From: an uncultured Alistipes sp.
GTDB taxonomy: Bacteria > Bacteroidota > Bacteroidia > Bacteroidales > Rikenellaceae
Assembly: GCA_904502005.1 (NCBI GenBank)
Contig: CAJGDC010000003.1
Location: forward strand, 1-63,836
Direction of reading: 5' to 3'
DNA length: 63,836 nucleotides
The notes beneath the pieces were generated by a model. The model did no database searches and had not been told where the DNA came from. It saw nothing but the letters and a program-made list of their open reading frames with translations. Of this stretch, positions 35,323 to 44,311 are shown in pieces. Every line of letters starts with the position of its first letter. Within the stretch, counting starts at the first letter, position 1. The position numbers and the translations under genes are program-made.

Positions 35323-38031
35323 CTACTCACTTACTGACTCCACCCACTCTATAGTCTCAATAGATAGTGTATCTGTTCTATCACGCCAACGACCCAGTTC
35401 AAGCAGGCGCTCTCTGCGAAGTGTCATAGACCTCTCAATAGGGAAGTTTGGTCGTGGAAGGTTACCCCTCTCAACTCTCTCGGTTGGGCGAATAGTGCGT
35501 GTCATTACACTATCTCTATTTGGACGACGATTTGCCTCCCACTTAAATCCCTTGAGTTTAGTATCTCGGTCCTCAGGTATCTTATCTATCGGATAGAAGA
35601 AATAGGTTGGATTTGTACGATAAGTGATACCCTTAAGCTGGCGATTCTCAAGGTAAGCAGTCATATCGCCACTCTCGACATATGCCATCATAGTGATTTG
35701 AGGTGAGTCCTGCTCCTGCATATAATATATGGTCTGCACATTTCCGTTCACATCGTTACGATAGAGTTCATTCTTATCATTAAAGTATGAAATCATCTCC
35801 TTACCAGCCACCTGATTATAGTGAGCCGTATCAATCTCTGCAATGGTCATCGGATGGCCCTCAAACTTAGCCTTTGTAAGTCTGCCACCAGTACTATAGA
35901 TGTGCATACTGTCGGAGATAATCTGATTCTCCTCATTCCACAGCACCGGACTCTTATAAAGGTGAATTATTGAGTCGGTACTACGCGAAATGAGCGAATC
36001 GCAGACCATCTGTGCATCACTGCGGAACATTCGCACATTCTTAATCGCCATAATAAGCTTAAAAGTGGAGTCTACAGCTACGGTATCTGTTGCCATAGCC
36101 GTGGTATCAACCTTCTCCTTGCGAGGGAAGTGCTTGGCAATTATAGAGTCAAGCATATGGCGTACCAGTGAGTCATGTGGCACAGAGTCAGCATAGATTA
36201 TAGAGTCTATCTGCCTAAATACCGAGTCATGTACCGGCTTAATTGTTATACCTCGACGCTCAAGGCGAAGTACCCTCTTACGCAACTTCTTATCGGCACG
36301 CAGTCGAGCCTTAGCTCTAAAAATAGAGTCTTGACGCTCAAGCTTTTTATAATATGCCGTACGCTTAGCCTGGCGACGTGCAGCAATAGAGTCCAGTTTA
36401 ACACGAAGGCTATCGGCTTTAACCTTTTTCACAGAGTCACGGATATGCTGCTTTATAGCCTTTGCCGCCGCCCTCTCAAGAGCCTTACGCTGCTTAACTG
36501 TCAGTGTATCAAGAGGGCTCTTAAGGCTATCAGGCAACAGAGAGTCTACGGCAAGCGAATCCTTTGCTAACGAATCTACTGCAAGTGTATCTACCTTTGT
36601 ACTTTCACCTCTACCCGGAGTATCTGCCTGCATAGGTGTGGCAACAGCTCCCTGCTCTGTTGCTTTAGCAACATTGTCTACTTTGCTGCCGTTATCACTC
36701 TTTGGAGAGGCTGACGGTGCTGAGGCTGAGGATGATGTTTTACCCTTCTCTGTCTGACTCTTGCGACCCTTATCTTCGCCACGCCCCTTACTATTACTCT
36801 TTTTCATCTTATCAAGAGCAGCAAGAGCCTGTTCACGACGCTGCTGACTGGTGACAGGTGTCGAAGGTTTCTCCTCTTCAATCTCACCGTGTTCCTCACT
36901 ACTTGTAGCAGGTTTTGCAGCAGCCTTAGCGGCCTCAGCCTCCTTAGCAACCTTAGCCAAAGAGTCCGCAAGTGCGATAGAGTCGGCACGGTGCTTAGCG
37001 ATACGCTCACGCTCAAGGCGTTCAGCAACTGGGTCCTTGGTGATAAGATACATCGAATCTGAACGGATAAAGAGCGAATCTCCCTGCTCAGTATCGTAGC
37101 TTACCAGTGCTGGATTTTTAGTAAGGAAGGCATTACCCGGCTCCTTCCAATACTCACCCCAATCTCCAAAGGCGATAATCTTATTTTTATTGTCATCAAT
37201 CTGGATATTGTGACGCAGAAGTGCATAGCCACGCTCGCGATAGTAGTCAAGGCTATCGCTCCAGAGCTCCTGCTCCTCGGTAAGGATATATCCATTCTCC
37301 GTAAGGCGATACAAATCCTCCGAATCACGGAACTCTCCACAGTCAGCATACAGGTACTCGTTATCCTCCTGATTCCAGATATTGGTATTTCGGAAGAAGC
37401 GAGCATTATTGGTATCCATGTTATAGATAACCGAATCACCCTTCATCTGATACTTATCGTCACGCATCTCCACACGCTCTACACAGATAATATCCTTTGT
37501 GTCTGCATTATAAAAGCCCCTATCAGACTCAAGGCGGTTCTTATCATCTATAACCACTCCACCACCTGTATATGTTCCGATATTACTCTTGGTATTGAAT
37601 GTAAAGTTGTAGGTATACATTGTCGTTGTACCATCAACGACCTTAATAATATCAGAGTATATACGCGCCTCATTCTTCTCACCATCATACTCTGCCCTAT
37701 CGCCGTAAATAAAGGTTGTACCCTTATTTATCAGTACATTACCAAAGCACTCAAGGTGAGAGTCTGAATAACGAACAGTACTGTCACAAGTGATGACAGT
37801 ACCATTATGATGAGCTGCGAAGTTGCCCACAGCAATCAGAATCTTACGACCTCCAATCTGCGTTTGGCGACCCGCATCGGACTTCATGTCCACATATTTA
37901 TCGGACCTCTTCTGCTCTTGCTGCTCACGACTCTGCTGCTCTGGCAGACGAGGCATACCCGTACTGCCCGCAAAGACAATGCTCGCAGCCGCAATAAAAA
38001 GTGCCGATATGGTTACAAATACTTTACGCAC
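35323..38031 (-). CDS. OstA-like (LptA family) protein with low-complexity insert
   Basis: A 902-residue exported protein. The GTG start shares one base with the stop of the preceding surA-like gene (TAGTG) and gives a good signal peptide (MRKVFVTISALFIAAASIVFA). An OstA/LptA-like beta-jellyroll is visible from about 55 to 330 (TVITCDSTVRYSDSHLE, LINKGTTFIYGDRAEYDG). Residues about 345-640 are low-complexity, Ala/Lys/Ser/Asp-rich and basic. A second OstA-like domain follows (about 690-800). The role is probably periplasmic transport of LPS to LptD, but a 902-residue, double-domain form is unusual next to the 185-residue E. coli LptA. Confidence 0.78.
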   Translation of the reverse strand: MRKVFVTISALFIAAASIVFAGSTGMPRLPEQQSREQQEQKRSDKYVDMKSDAGRQTQIGGRKILIAVGNFAAHHNGTVITCDSTVRYSDSHLECFGNVLINKGTTFIYGDRAEYDGEKNEARIYSDIIKVVDGTTTMYTYNFTFNTKSNIGTYTGGGVVIDDKNRLESDRGFYNADTKDIICVERVEMRDDKYQMKGDSVIYNMDTNNARFFRNTNIWNQEDNEYLYADCGEFRDSEDLYRLTENGYILTEEQELWSDSLDYYRERGYALLRHNIQIDDNKNKIIAFGDWGEYWKEPGNAFLTKNPALVSYDTEQGDSLFIRSDSMYLITKDPVAERLERERIAKHRADSIALADSLAKVAKEAEAAKAAAKPATSSEEHGEIEEEKPSTPVTSQQRREQALAALDKMKKSNSKGRGEDKGRKSQTEKGKTSSSASAPSASPKSDNGSKVDNVAKATEQGAVATPMQADTPGRGESTKVDTLAVDSLAKDSLAVDSLLPDSLKSPLDTLTVKQRKALERAAAKAIKQHIRDSVKKVKADSLRVKLDSIAARRQAKRTAYYKKLERQDSIFRAKARLRADKKLRKRVLRLERRGITIKPVHDSVFRQIDSIIYADSVPHDSLVRHMLDSIIAKHFPRKEKVDTTAMATDTVAVDSTFKLIMAIKNVRMFRSDAQMVCDSLISRSTDSIIHLYKSPVLWNEENQIISDSMHIYSTGGRLTKAKFEGHPMTIAEIDTAHYNQVAGKEMISYFNDKNELYRNDVNGNVQTIYYMQEQDSPQITMMAYVESGDMTAYLENRQLKGITYRTNPTYFFYPIDKIPEDRDTKLKGFKWEANRRPNRDSVMTRTIRPTERVERGNLPRPNFPIERSMTLRRERLLELGRWRDRTDTLSIETIEWVESVSE

Positions 38032-39452
38032 TACTTCATATCTTTTTTAACCCAACTCTTATTCAAGAAGTCACCATCGCGGAACTCTGGCGAGATATAG
38101 ATGTACATAGTCTCAATCTTCTTGTTAAGCCACTGCTGGAACATCTGCTGCTGCTTCTCCTGAAGAGCTATCTGCTCAAGACGGAGATAATCCTCCTCAA
38201 GCGTAGCTGTATGTGAAGGGATAATATCTACAAGTTTAATAATCTTACACAAATCATTTCCGTTCATATCTGAAGAGCGGAAGGCTGTTGATATATCGCC
38301 CTTCTTCATATAGCGGATAGTATTGTAGTCGTCAATACTCTTTCCGCCACCAACGCCAAAGTCCTCCTTGAGGAACTTGGTCGCTGTAAGTTTTGCATCA
38401 AAGGCTGAGTAGTGCTCCAAAAGGTCGTGGTTAGTTACAATACCGCCATTCTGCTTTGAGTGCTTATCATCTGAGTGTGCCAAAGCTGCCGCCTCAAAAG
38501 TAAGAGAGTCCTTACGGATAAGGTTTGCAATGCTATCCAACTCGAGCATTGGCGCCACAATCTCGTCAGTAGTAAATGTAGGACGAAGGACAATGTGACG
38601 GCAGTGGTAGAGATTTCCACGCTTGTCAATCATCTGGATAATGTGCAGACCAAACTGAGTCTCAACAACCTCAGAGACCTGACCAGGCTTAAGCTCCTCA
38701 ACAGCATCGGCAAACGGTTTAACCCAACCATTAAGGGTTGTAGGCTCAAGCTCTCCACCACGGATAGCTGCGCCATCAATTGAGTACATACGTGCCAAAG
38801 TTGCAAATTGAGCCTTACCAGTAACAATTCGCTCACGCATATCAAGCAGGCGCTCGCGAGTACGACGCTTAGCCACATCCATTCCCTTTGGATACTTAGT
38901 AATGTGGGCGTATACATACTGCTCAGCGATAATTGGCAAATCCTCCTTGTTAGTAGTATTGTAGAAGCGCTCTACCTCACCAGGCACAACCTTCACCTTG
39001 CCAATAACATCGTTCTGCATAGCTGAGGCGTAGGTCTGCTCCTCTACCTGACGGCGAACAAGCTCACGGATGTGATAGATTGGCATGTGGCTCTTGCGCT
39101 CAAGCTCTACGATAGAGCCAGCCTCCTCGGTCATATTCTGCACCTGCATCTCTACACGCTGCACAATATCTCCCATATTTACCTCAACAGAGTCAATAAG
39201 TGCCTGGTTATAGAGTAGCTTCTGCATCAACAACTGCTCCAATGCCTCATTCTTAGGGTCTCGGTCAGATGTATAACCCTCAGCACGACGTGCCTCAACA
39301 AGTTGCTGAGCAGTCTGCTCCACCTCAGAGTGCATAATAGATGAGTTTCCAACAACAGCAACCACCTTGTCAAGCATAACAAATCTCTTCTCTGCATAGA
39401 GTCCGGCACCTGCCAGCACAACAGCCAACGCTGTCAATAATACTTTCTTCAT
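38031..39452 (-). CDS. SurA-like peptidylprolyl isomerase/chaperone
   Basis: A 473-residue periplasmic protein (signal peptide ending LYAEK) with an N-terminal SurA-like chaperone domain (VVAVVGNSSIMHSEVEQ) and two parvulin-like domains (about 170-275 and 285-385). SurA helps outer-membrane beta-barrels such as LptD fold. The conserved parvulin segment GLHIIQMIDKRG is visible. It lies between a second SurA-like lipoprotein and the OstA-like protein, and its stop overlaps the latter's start. Confidence 0.88.
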   Translation of the reverse strand: MKKVLLTALAVVLAGAGLYAEKRFVMLDKVVAVVGNSSIMHSEVEQTAQQLVEARRAEGYTSDRDPKNEALEQLLMQKLLYNQALIDSVEVNMGDIVQRVEMQVQNMTEEAGSIVELERKSHMPIYHIRELVRRQVEEQTYASAMQNDVIGKVKVVPGEVERFYNTTNKEDLPIIAEQYVYAHITKYPKGMDVAKRRTRERLLDMRERIVTGKAQFATLARMYSIDGAAIRGGELEPTTLNGWVKPFADAVEELKPGQVSEVVETQFGLHIIQMIDKRGNLYHCRHIVLRPTFTTDEIVAPMLELDSIANLIRKDSLTFEAAALAHSDDKHSKQNGGIVTNHDLLEHYSAFDAKLTATKFLKEDFGVGGGKSIDDYNTIRYMKKGDISTAFRSSDMNGNDLCKIIKLVDIIPSHTATLEEDYLRLEQIALQEKQQQMFQQWLNKKIETMYIYISPEFRDGDFLNKSWVKKDMK

Positions 39453-39461
39453 ATCTCTTTT

Positions 39462-40334
39462 TTAGTTTATATTCAACGAATCTACATAAATTTTAACCAA
39501 ACCGTTATTATCGGCATTCTGGCGAATACGTTGCTCATTTTGGCGAATAACCTCACCTTGACGGCGATTGGTAAGAATCCTTACAATCTTATCTTTTGCC
39601 ATAAACAGCGGCATAGGCTCTCCAGCCTTGAGCATATCTATCACACGAAAATAGTAATAGGTAGATTGATAGTGAATCTGCTGCACGCCTCGCTCAGAGA
39701 GCAGCTTCTCATGATTTGCAGAGCGAAGAAGGGGAAGATTTGCCAAAAACTCCGCATAATCGACCCAATCATCGTACTTTACAAGTCTAAAATTGCTCTT
39801 TAGACAATCCTGCTCTGCCTCCTCAAAGTTTCCAGCCTTAGGAGAGCGCAACATCTTGAGCAACCACTCACGACGGCGATACTTCTCCGGCACAGCCACG
39901 GCATAACCCTTAACAACTGGCGAAGAGAGTCTGAAATCACTCTTGTGAGCGTTGTAATACTCCTCAATCTCTTTATCCGTAATTTGGAAATTAGAGTCCT
40001 TATCAAGGTAGTACTGTTCAATCTTGCGAATAAGCAACGACTGACGATACTCCTCAACCATGCGATCTATATCCGCCTCAGAGGATGAAAAAATAAGCTC
40101 TGCCTCCTGGAGTTTGAGCTGGCGAATTATCCACTTATCAACGTACGATTCTACATAACTCACAGAGTCCGAACCAGAAAGGCCCTTTGGTACTGCAGCT
40201 GAAATCTCAGTACCAGTAAGTACGCTATGCCCCACCTTAGCCACCGTATCGTAACCAAAGAGCGTTGACGCCTCACGACATGATGTAGCAAAGAAAAGCA
40301 CTATAAAAACCGATATGTAACTCCAATTCTTCAT
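39462..40334 (-). CDS. PpiC/SurA-like lipoprotein
   Basis: A 290-residue lipoprotein (ATG at 40334; lipobox FATSC). Its N-terminal part (VAKVGHSVLTGTEISAAVP, then a helical region with IDRMVEEYRQSLLIRKIEQYY) matches the SurA/PpiC chaperone fold, but I see no full parvulin catalytic domain. It is 9 nt upstream of the larger SurA-like gene. The pair probably acts on outer-membrane proteins; whether this copy has isomerase activity is doubtful. Confidence 0.75.
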   Translation of the reverse strand: MKNWSYISVFIVLFFATSCREASTLFGYDTVAKVGHSVLTGTEISAAVPKGLSGSDSVSYVESYVDKWIIRQLKLQEAELIFSSSEADIDRMVEEYRQSLLIRKIEQYYLDKDSNFQITDKEIEEYYNAHKSDFRLSSPVVKGYAVAVPEKYRRREWLLKMLRSPKAGNFEEAEQDCLKSNFRLVKYDDWVDYAEFLANLPLLRSANHEKLLSERGVQQIHYQSTYYYFRVIDMLKAGEPMPLFMAKDKIVRILTNRRQGEVIRQNEQRIRQNADNNGLVKIYVDSLNIN

Positions 40335-40344
40335 ATTCAACCTG

Positions 40345-40374
40345 CAAATATACAATTTTTCGTCGGAATACAAC
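40345..40374 (-). promoter_or_regulatory. Candidate promoter of the surA-like/OstA-like/met operon
   Basis: Minus strand: GTTG (40371-40374), 18 bp, then TATATTTG (40345-40352). The -7 box fits; the spacer is short by one or two bases. Confidence 0.5.
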
Positions 40375-40396
40375 GTATTACTACGTAATAATATTG

Positions 40397-40440
40397 CAAA
40401 AAAGAGAGAAAAATAGACCTGAAGCCATTTTTCCCTCTCT
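40397..40440 (-). terminator. Terminator after the CPBP protease gene
   Basis: A stem of 12 pairs with a 2-nt bulge, 40403-40414 with 40427-40440; on the minus strand TTTTTT follows. Confidence 0.75.
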
Positions 40441-40458
40441 AAATCAAATCAAAATCTA

Positions 40459-41361
40459 CTAAAGCGAGCCAATTTTTCGTTTTCGGCGACGCCACGTTTC
40501 AACAGTTGCAACCACGCAAATCACAAAGCAAACGCCATAGACCGAGTAGTAAAGAGAACCTCCACCCAAAATCTGATAATAGGAGAGATTTTCCAAATCA
40601 AGAGTGATTAGCGAATAGGCTATTGCATTGTTAATCGAATGCAGAATTATGGTAGAAAAAATAGAGTTTGTATGCAGGTAAATTGTTCCAAAAACAAGAC
40701 CCGAAACAAAGGCCGAAAACATCACCGACGGATCAAAGTGAACAATGGCAAAAATCACAGATGACACTATCACAGAAAAGAGCCTCCTATGGCGCCTCAA
40801 CATAGATTCCAGCACTAATCCTCTAAATATCAACTCCTCAAAAACAGGTGCAAAAACAATGGCTGTAACTATCGCCCAAAAGCCCTGACCTGAGTGTTCA
40901 TTCGCTGCGGGTATAAGCAGCGAAAGAGGCTCTACGACCACCTGCACAGAGATAAGCCAAATTAATCCACCGAGAATCACATTCGGATTAAAGCCACGAG
41001 TTGAAGCGCGTGCAATTCGTCCCTTTCCATCTCGAAAACGGATGTAAAAATAGAGCAACAGACTAGCAAAAATCATCGATAGCGGATAGATAACGGCAAA
41101 GCTCTGTCCACGCGTCACCTGAGCCCCGATAAATTGCTCAATATCAACAATTTCACCACTTAGCATCTTTGGCATAGGCAGACCCAATGCTACACCAAGC
41201 ACCGAGACAACTACCTGGGCAAAGACAATGACAGCAATCATAACATTAAGGTCAAGGAATGTTGGAAAATTTCCCTTGCGCGGAATCTTCTCAAAGCCCT
41301 GCTCCTCAAGCGGATTATTATCGTTGCAGTCCAAGCCAATATCTACACTTTCGTCAGTCAT
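40459..41361 (-). CDS. CPBP family intramembrane metalloprotease
   Basis: A 300-residue polytopic protein of the CPBP/ABI family (Rce1-like). Motif 1 is PVFEELIFRG (EExxxR), motif 2 includes FAIVHFDPS, and a late motif is LHSINNAIAY. About seven to eight membrane helices. The ATG at 41361 is used; the extra three codons upstream would need a TTG start. CPBP proteases may cut membrane proteins or mature secreted peptides, but no substrate is evident here. It is divergent from parA. Confidence 0.88.
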   Translation of the reverse strand: MTDESVDIGLDCNDNNPLEEQGFEKIPRKGNFPTFLDLNVMIAVIVFAQVVVSVLGVALGLPMPKMLSGEIVDIEQFIGAQVTRGQSFAVIYPLSMIFASLLLYFYIRFRDGKGRIARASTRGFNPNVILGGLIWLISVQVVVEPLSLLIPAANEHSGQGFWAIVTAIVFAPVFEELIFRGLVLESMLRRHRRLFSVIVSSVIFAIVHFDPSVMFSAFVSGLVFGTIYLHTNSIFSTIILHSINNAIAYSLITLDLENLSYYQILGGGSLYYSVYGVCFVICVVATVETWRRRKRKIGSL

Positions 41362-41379
41362 AGAGTACAAATTTGCCTA

Positions 41380-41387
41380 CAAAGATA
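41380..41387 (-). promoter_or_regulatory. -7 box upstream of the CPBP gene
   Basis: Minus strand TATCTTTG, exact consensus, 19 nt before the ATG; no -33 element at the standard distance. Confidence 0.45.
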
Positions 41388-41429
41388 ATCAATTTTGCGG
41401 ATTTGTATGGCGTTTCAATTTAATTTTAT

Positions 41430-41437
41430 TAAATTTG
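41430..41437 (+). promoter_or_regulatory. Possible -7 box upstream of parA
   Basis: TAAATTTG matches TAnnTTTG, 29 nt before the parA ATG; a TTTG at 41402 lies 24 bp upstream, longer than usual. Confidence 0.35.
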
Positions 41438-41466
41438 CACGATATTTTGACACTCAAACCGTTTTT

Positions 41467-42237
41467 ATGGGAAAAGTTGTAGCATTAGCAAACCAAAAAG
41501 GTGGCGTAGGTAAGACCACCACAGCGATAAATTTGGCAGCCTCTATTGCCCTGCTAGGCAAAAAGGTACTGCTTCTTGATGCCGACCCGCAGGCAAATGC
41601 CACCTCGGGTTTAGGTTTTGATATCAATCTTAAGGGTATCTACGAGTGCATCACCGGTGAATGTCGTGCTGAGGAGGTGATTCTTAAGAGTGAGGATGTG
41701 AAGAATCTATGGCTGCTACCATCAAGCATAGAGCTTGTAGCCGCCGAGACCGAGCTTCCGACAATGGAGAATAGCCACCACATCATCAAGAATATCGTAG
41801 ACTCTGTAAAAGATAACTACGACTACATCTTTATCGACTGCTCGCCATCGTTAGGATTTACCACCGTAAACATTCTAACTGCGGCAGACTCAATACTTAT
41901 ACCTGTTCAGTGCGAATACCTTGCCCTTGAGGGATTGAGCAAGCTCCTGAACACCTACAACAGAGTCAAGAGCGGACTTAACCCAAATCTTGAGATTGAG
42001 GGCTTTGTGATGACGATGTACATGCGCAATCGTCTGAACAATCAGGTTGTCTCTGAGGTGCGCGAGTACTTTGGAGAGTTGGCATACGACACTATCATTC
42101 AGCGCAATGTTCGTCTGGGTGAGGCTCCATCACACGGCAAGCCTGTGATGCTCTATGATGCCGCAGCTGTAGGCGCTGTAGCATATCTGACACTTGCAAA
42201 GGAGTTTTTGAAGAGAAATAGAAAGACAAGAAAATAA
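41467..42237 (+). CDS. parA: Chromosome partitioning ATPase ParA/Soj
   Basis: A 256-residue ParA/Soj ATPase (ATG at 41467). The deviant Walker A motif KGGVGKTTTAIN is at about 10-21, DADPQANAT follows, and FIDCSPSLGF supplies the Walker B and catalytic region. ParA binds DNA non-specifically in its ATP state and works with ParB to segregate replication origins. Short form without an N-terminal helix-turn-helix, as for chromosomal Soj. Stop and the parB start are 1 nt apart. Confidence 0.95.
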   Translation: MGKVVALANQKGGVGKTTTAINLAASIALLGKKVLLLDADPQANATSGLGFDINLKGIYECITGECRAEEVILKSEDVKNLWLLPSSIELVAAETELPTMENSHHIIKNIVDSVKDNYDYIFIDCSPSLGFTTVNILTAADSILIPVQCEYLALEGLSKLLNTYNRVKSGLNPNLEIEGFVMTMYMRNRLNNQVVSEVREYFGELAYDTIIQRNVRLGEAPSHGKPVMLYDAAAVGAVAYLTLAKEFLKRNRKTRK

Positions 42238-42238
42238 T

Positions 42239-43105
42239 ATGGCAAAACAGAAAGGTTTAGGTCGCGGATTAGGCGCGATTTTCGGAAGCGAAACAATAGA
42301 TATTAAGGCAAAACCAATGTCAGAGATGGCAGAGATTAAGGTTGAGGAGTGCATTCCCAACCCCACACAGCCTCGACGAACATTTGACGAGACAGCCCTT
42401 GAGGAGCTTGCTGATTCACTGCGCACATTGGGTCTTATTCAGCCAATAACTGTACGCAAGCAGGGCGATAAGTATCTAATTATCAGCGGTGAGCGTCGTT
42501 GGCGAGCAGCTCAGCTTGCAGGTCTTGAGACTCTTCCTGCCTATATTCGCAATGTAGACGATGAGAATCTACATGCAATGGCACTGGTTGAGAATATTCA
42601 GCGTCAGGACCTCAATGCCATTGAGATTGCGCTGAGCATGCAGCGCCTGATTGACGAGTGCGGTCTTACACAGGATGCCCTTGCTGAGAAGGTCGGTAAG
42701 CGTCGCTCTACCGTAGCAAATTATATGCGTCTTCTTCGTCTTGCAGATCCTGTTCAGCTCGCTGTAAAGGAGGGTGCAATATCTATGGGACATGCTAAGG
42801 CTATCGCTTCGGCTGAGGGCGAGAAGCAGCAGATTGCCGTACTGAAAAAGATTATCAAAGCCAACCTCTCTGTGCGCCAGACCGAGGAGTATGTTCGCAC
42901 ACTTGCTGAGGGTAAGAGTAAGCCGGTGGCTACAGTTGATGAGGAGTATCCAGAGAGCTACACTCGCCTTGTGGAGTATCTTGAGCAATTCTTCTCTGAG
43001 AATATCTCTATCAAGCGTACTAAGAGTGGAGGTGGCAAGATTACAATCGGGTTTGAGAACGATAGCGACATTGACCGCTTTATTGAGCGTTTTTCCAAGT
43101 ATTAG
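42239..43105 (+). CDS. parB: Chromosome partitioning protein ParB/Spo0J
   Basis: A 288-residue ParB. It begins with the conserved RGLGAIFGS tail motif (about 8-16), has ParB/Sulfiredoxin CTPase segments IPNPTQPRR and GERRWRAAQLAGL, then a helix-turn-helix (LTQDALAEKVGKRRSTVANYM, about 137-157) that binds parS. The C-terminal 40 residues form the dimerisation domain. I did not find a parS site in this window, but the search by eye was not exhaustive. Confidence 0.95.
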   Translation: MAKQKGLGRGLGAIFGSETIDIKAKPMSEMAEIKVEECIPNPTQPRRTFDETALEELADSLRTLGLIQPITVRKQGDKYLIISGERRWRAAQLAGLETLPAYIRNVDDENLHAMALVENIQRQDLNAIEIALSMQRLIDECGLTQDALAEKVGKRRSTVANYMRLLRLADPVQLAVKEGAISMGHAKAIASAEGEKQQIAVLKKIIKANLSVRQTEEYVRTLAEGKSKPVATVDEEYPESYTRLVEYLEQFFSENISIKRTKSGGGKITIGFENDSDIDRFIERFSKY

Positions 43106-43106
43106 T

Positions 43107-44309
43107 ATGGCAAAGAGTTACGTTAAAATACTCCTTACCATTGTGGCAACATTTTTTGTCACAACGCTCAGCATTGCACAGGTAAATCCATACACACGCC
43201 CACTGCGTGGAGAGAAACGTGTTGTAAACGGCGGTATGCTCGTAAAGATTGACTCTGCAGCCATTGCTCGCCGCGATTCAATACGTATATCAAAGCTAGC
43301 AGATTCACTCCGCACACTGCCAAAGGATTCGCTCATTGTGGTCTCTGACTCGCTACGCATGGCTCTACCCGACTCCCTACGTCGTGTAATTTTTGCAGAC
43401 TCTGTAATTGGCAACAAGCGCGACTCACTTGCCAAGGCAGAGCGACTCCGTCGCAGGATTGAGAAACGCGATGGCAAGCGACCATTTATCAGCGACTCCA
43501 TGTCGCTGCGCAGGGTCAGTTTCACCTCGGCAATTCTCCCAGGATTTGGACAGATCTATAACAAGCAGTATTGGAAGCTTCCGATACTCTACTCTACATT
43601 GGGAACATCTATTGGCATGTGGGTGCATCAGCAAAACAAATATAAGCCTCTCAAGCAGCAGTTTGAGATAATGACAGACCAAAGTCTAAAGCGCACCGAG
43701 GAGATGAACGCCCTGCAGCGAGAGATGATTAAACACAACACCCTCAAGCAGACCTTTATGTTCACAACTCTCGCCTCGTACATCTACTTTATTGGTGATG
43801 CGGCTGTATGTTATGCGACAAATGACGTGTCGGCTGTTTCGCGTGCTACGACGCTTGCCACAATCTGTCCTGGTGCAGGTCAGGTATACAACAAGAGCTA
43901 CTGGCGTGTGCCTATAGTCATTGGAGGTTTTGCCACAACTATCTACTGTATTGACTGGAACAATCGTGGCTATCAGCGATTTAAGAAGGCTTATCGTCTA
44001 CGTTTTGACTACGACGAGCACCCTGAGCTCTACCCTAACGGCTCCCAAGATGAGTTTGGTGGTCGCTATGCATCGTCGTTCCTCAAGAACCTCAGAAATA
44101 GCTATCGCCGAAATCGCGACCTCTGTATCATCCTCACCGCCGGAATATATCTCTTGCAGATTATGGATGCCCATGTGGATGCACACCTGCGCGACTACGA
44201 TATCTCTGACGACTTGAGCGTGGATATTACGCCGATGATTAACTATGCTTACCAACCAGGACTTGGCACCACAGCCACCATGGGCATGAACTTCTGTTTT
44301 AAGTTTTAA
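43107..44309 (+). CDS. DUF5683 domain membrane protein
   Basis: A 400-residue membrane protein (ATG at 43107, 1 nt after the parB stop). An N-terminal signal-like segment (about 6-24) is followed by a Ser/Arg/Asp-rich stretch with several DSLR units (45-120). Then DUF5683: SAILPGFGQIYNKQYWKLPILY (about 138-159) and a second copy of this motif, ATICPGAGQVYNKSYWRVPIVI (about 252-273), so the domain appears duplicated. The function of this Bacteroidota family is unknown. The parA-parB-DUF5683-transglycosylase order is common in the group. Confidence 0.85.
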   Translation: MAKSYVKILLTIVATFFVTTLSIAQVNPYTRPLRGEKRVVNGGMLVKIDSAAIARRDSIRISKLADSLRTLPKDSLIVVSDSLRMALPDSLRRVIFADSVIGNKRDSLAKAERLRRRIEKRDGKRPFISDSMSLRRVSFTSAILPGFGQIYNKQYWKLPILYSTLGTSIGMWVHQQNKYKPLKQQFEIMTDQSLKRTEEMNALQREMIKHNTLKQTFMFTTLASYIYFIGDAAVCYATNDVSAVSRATTLATICPGAGQVYNKSYWRVPIVIGGFATTIYCIDWNNRGYQRFKKAYRLRFDYDEHPELYPNGSQDEFGGRYASSFLKNLRNSYRRNRDLCIILTAGIYLLQIMDAHVDAHLRDYDISDDLSVDITPMINYAYQPGLGTTATMGMNFCFKF

Positions 44310-44311
44310 GT

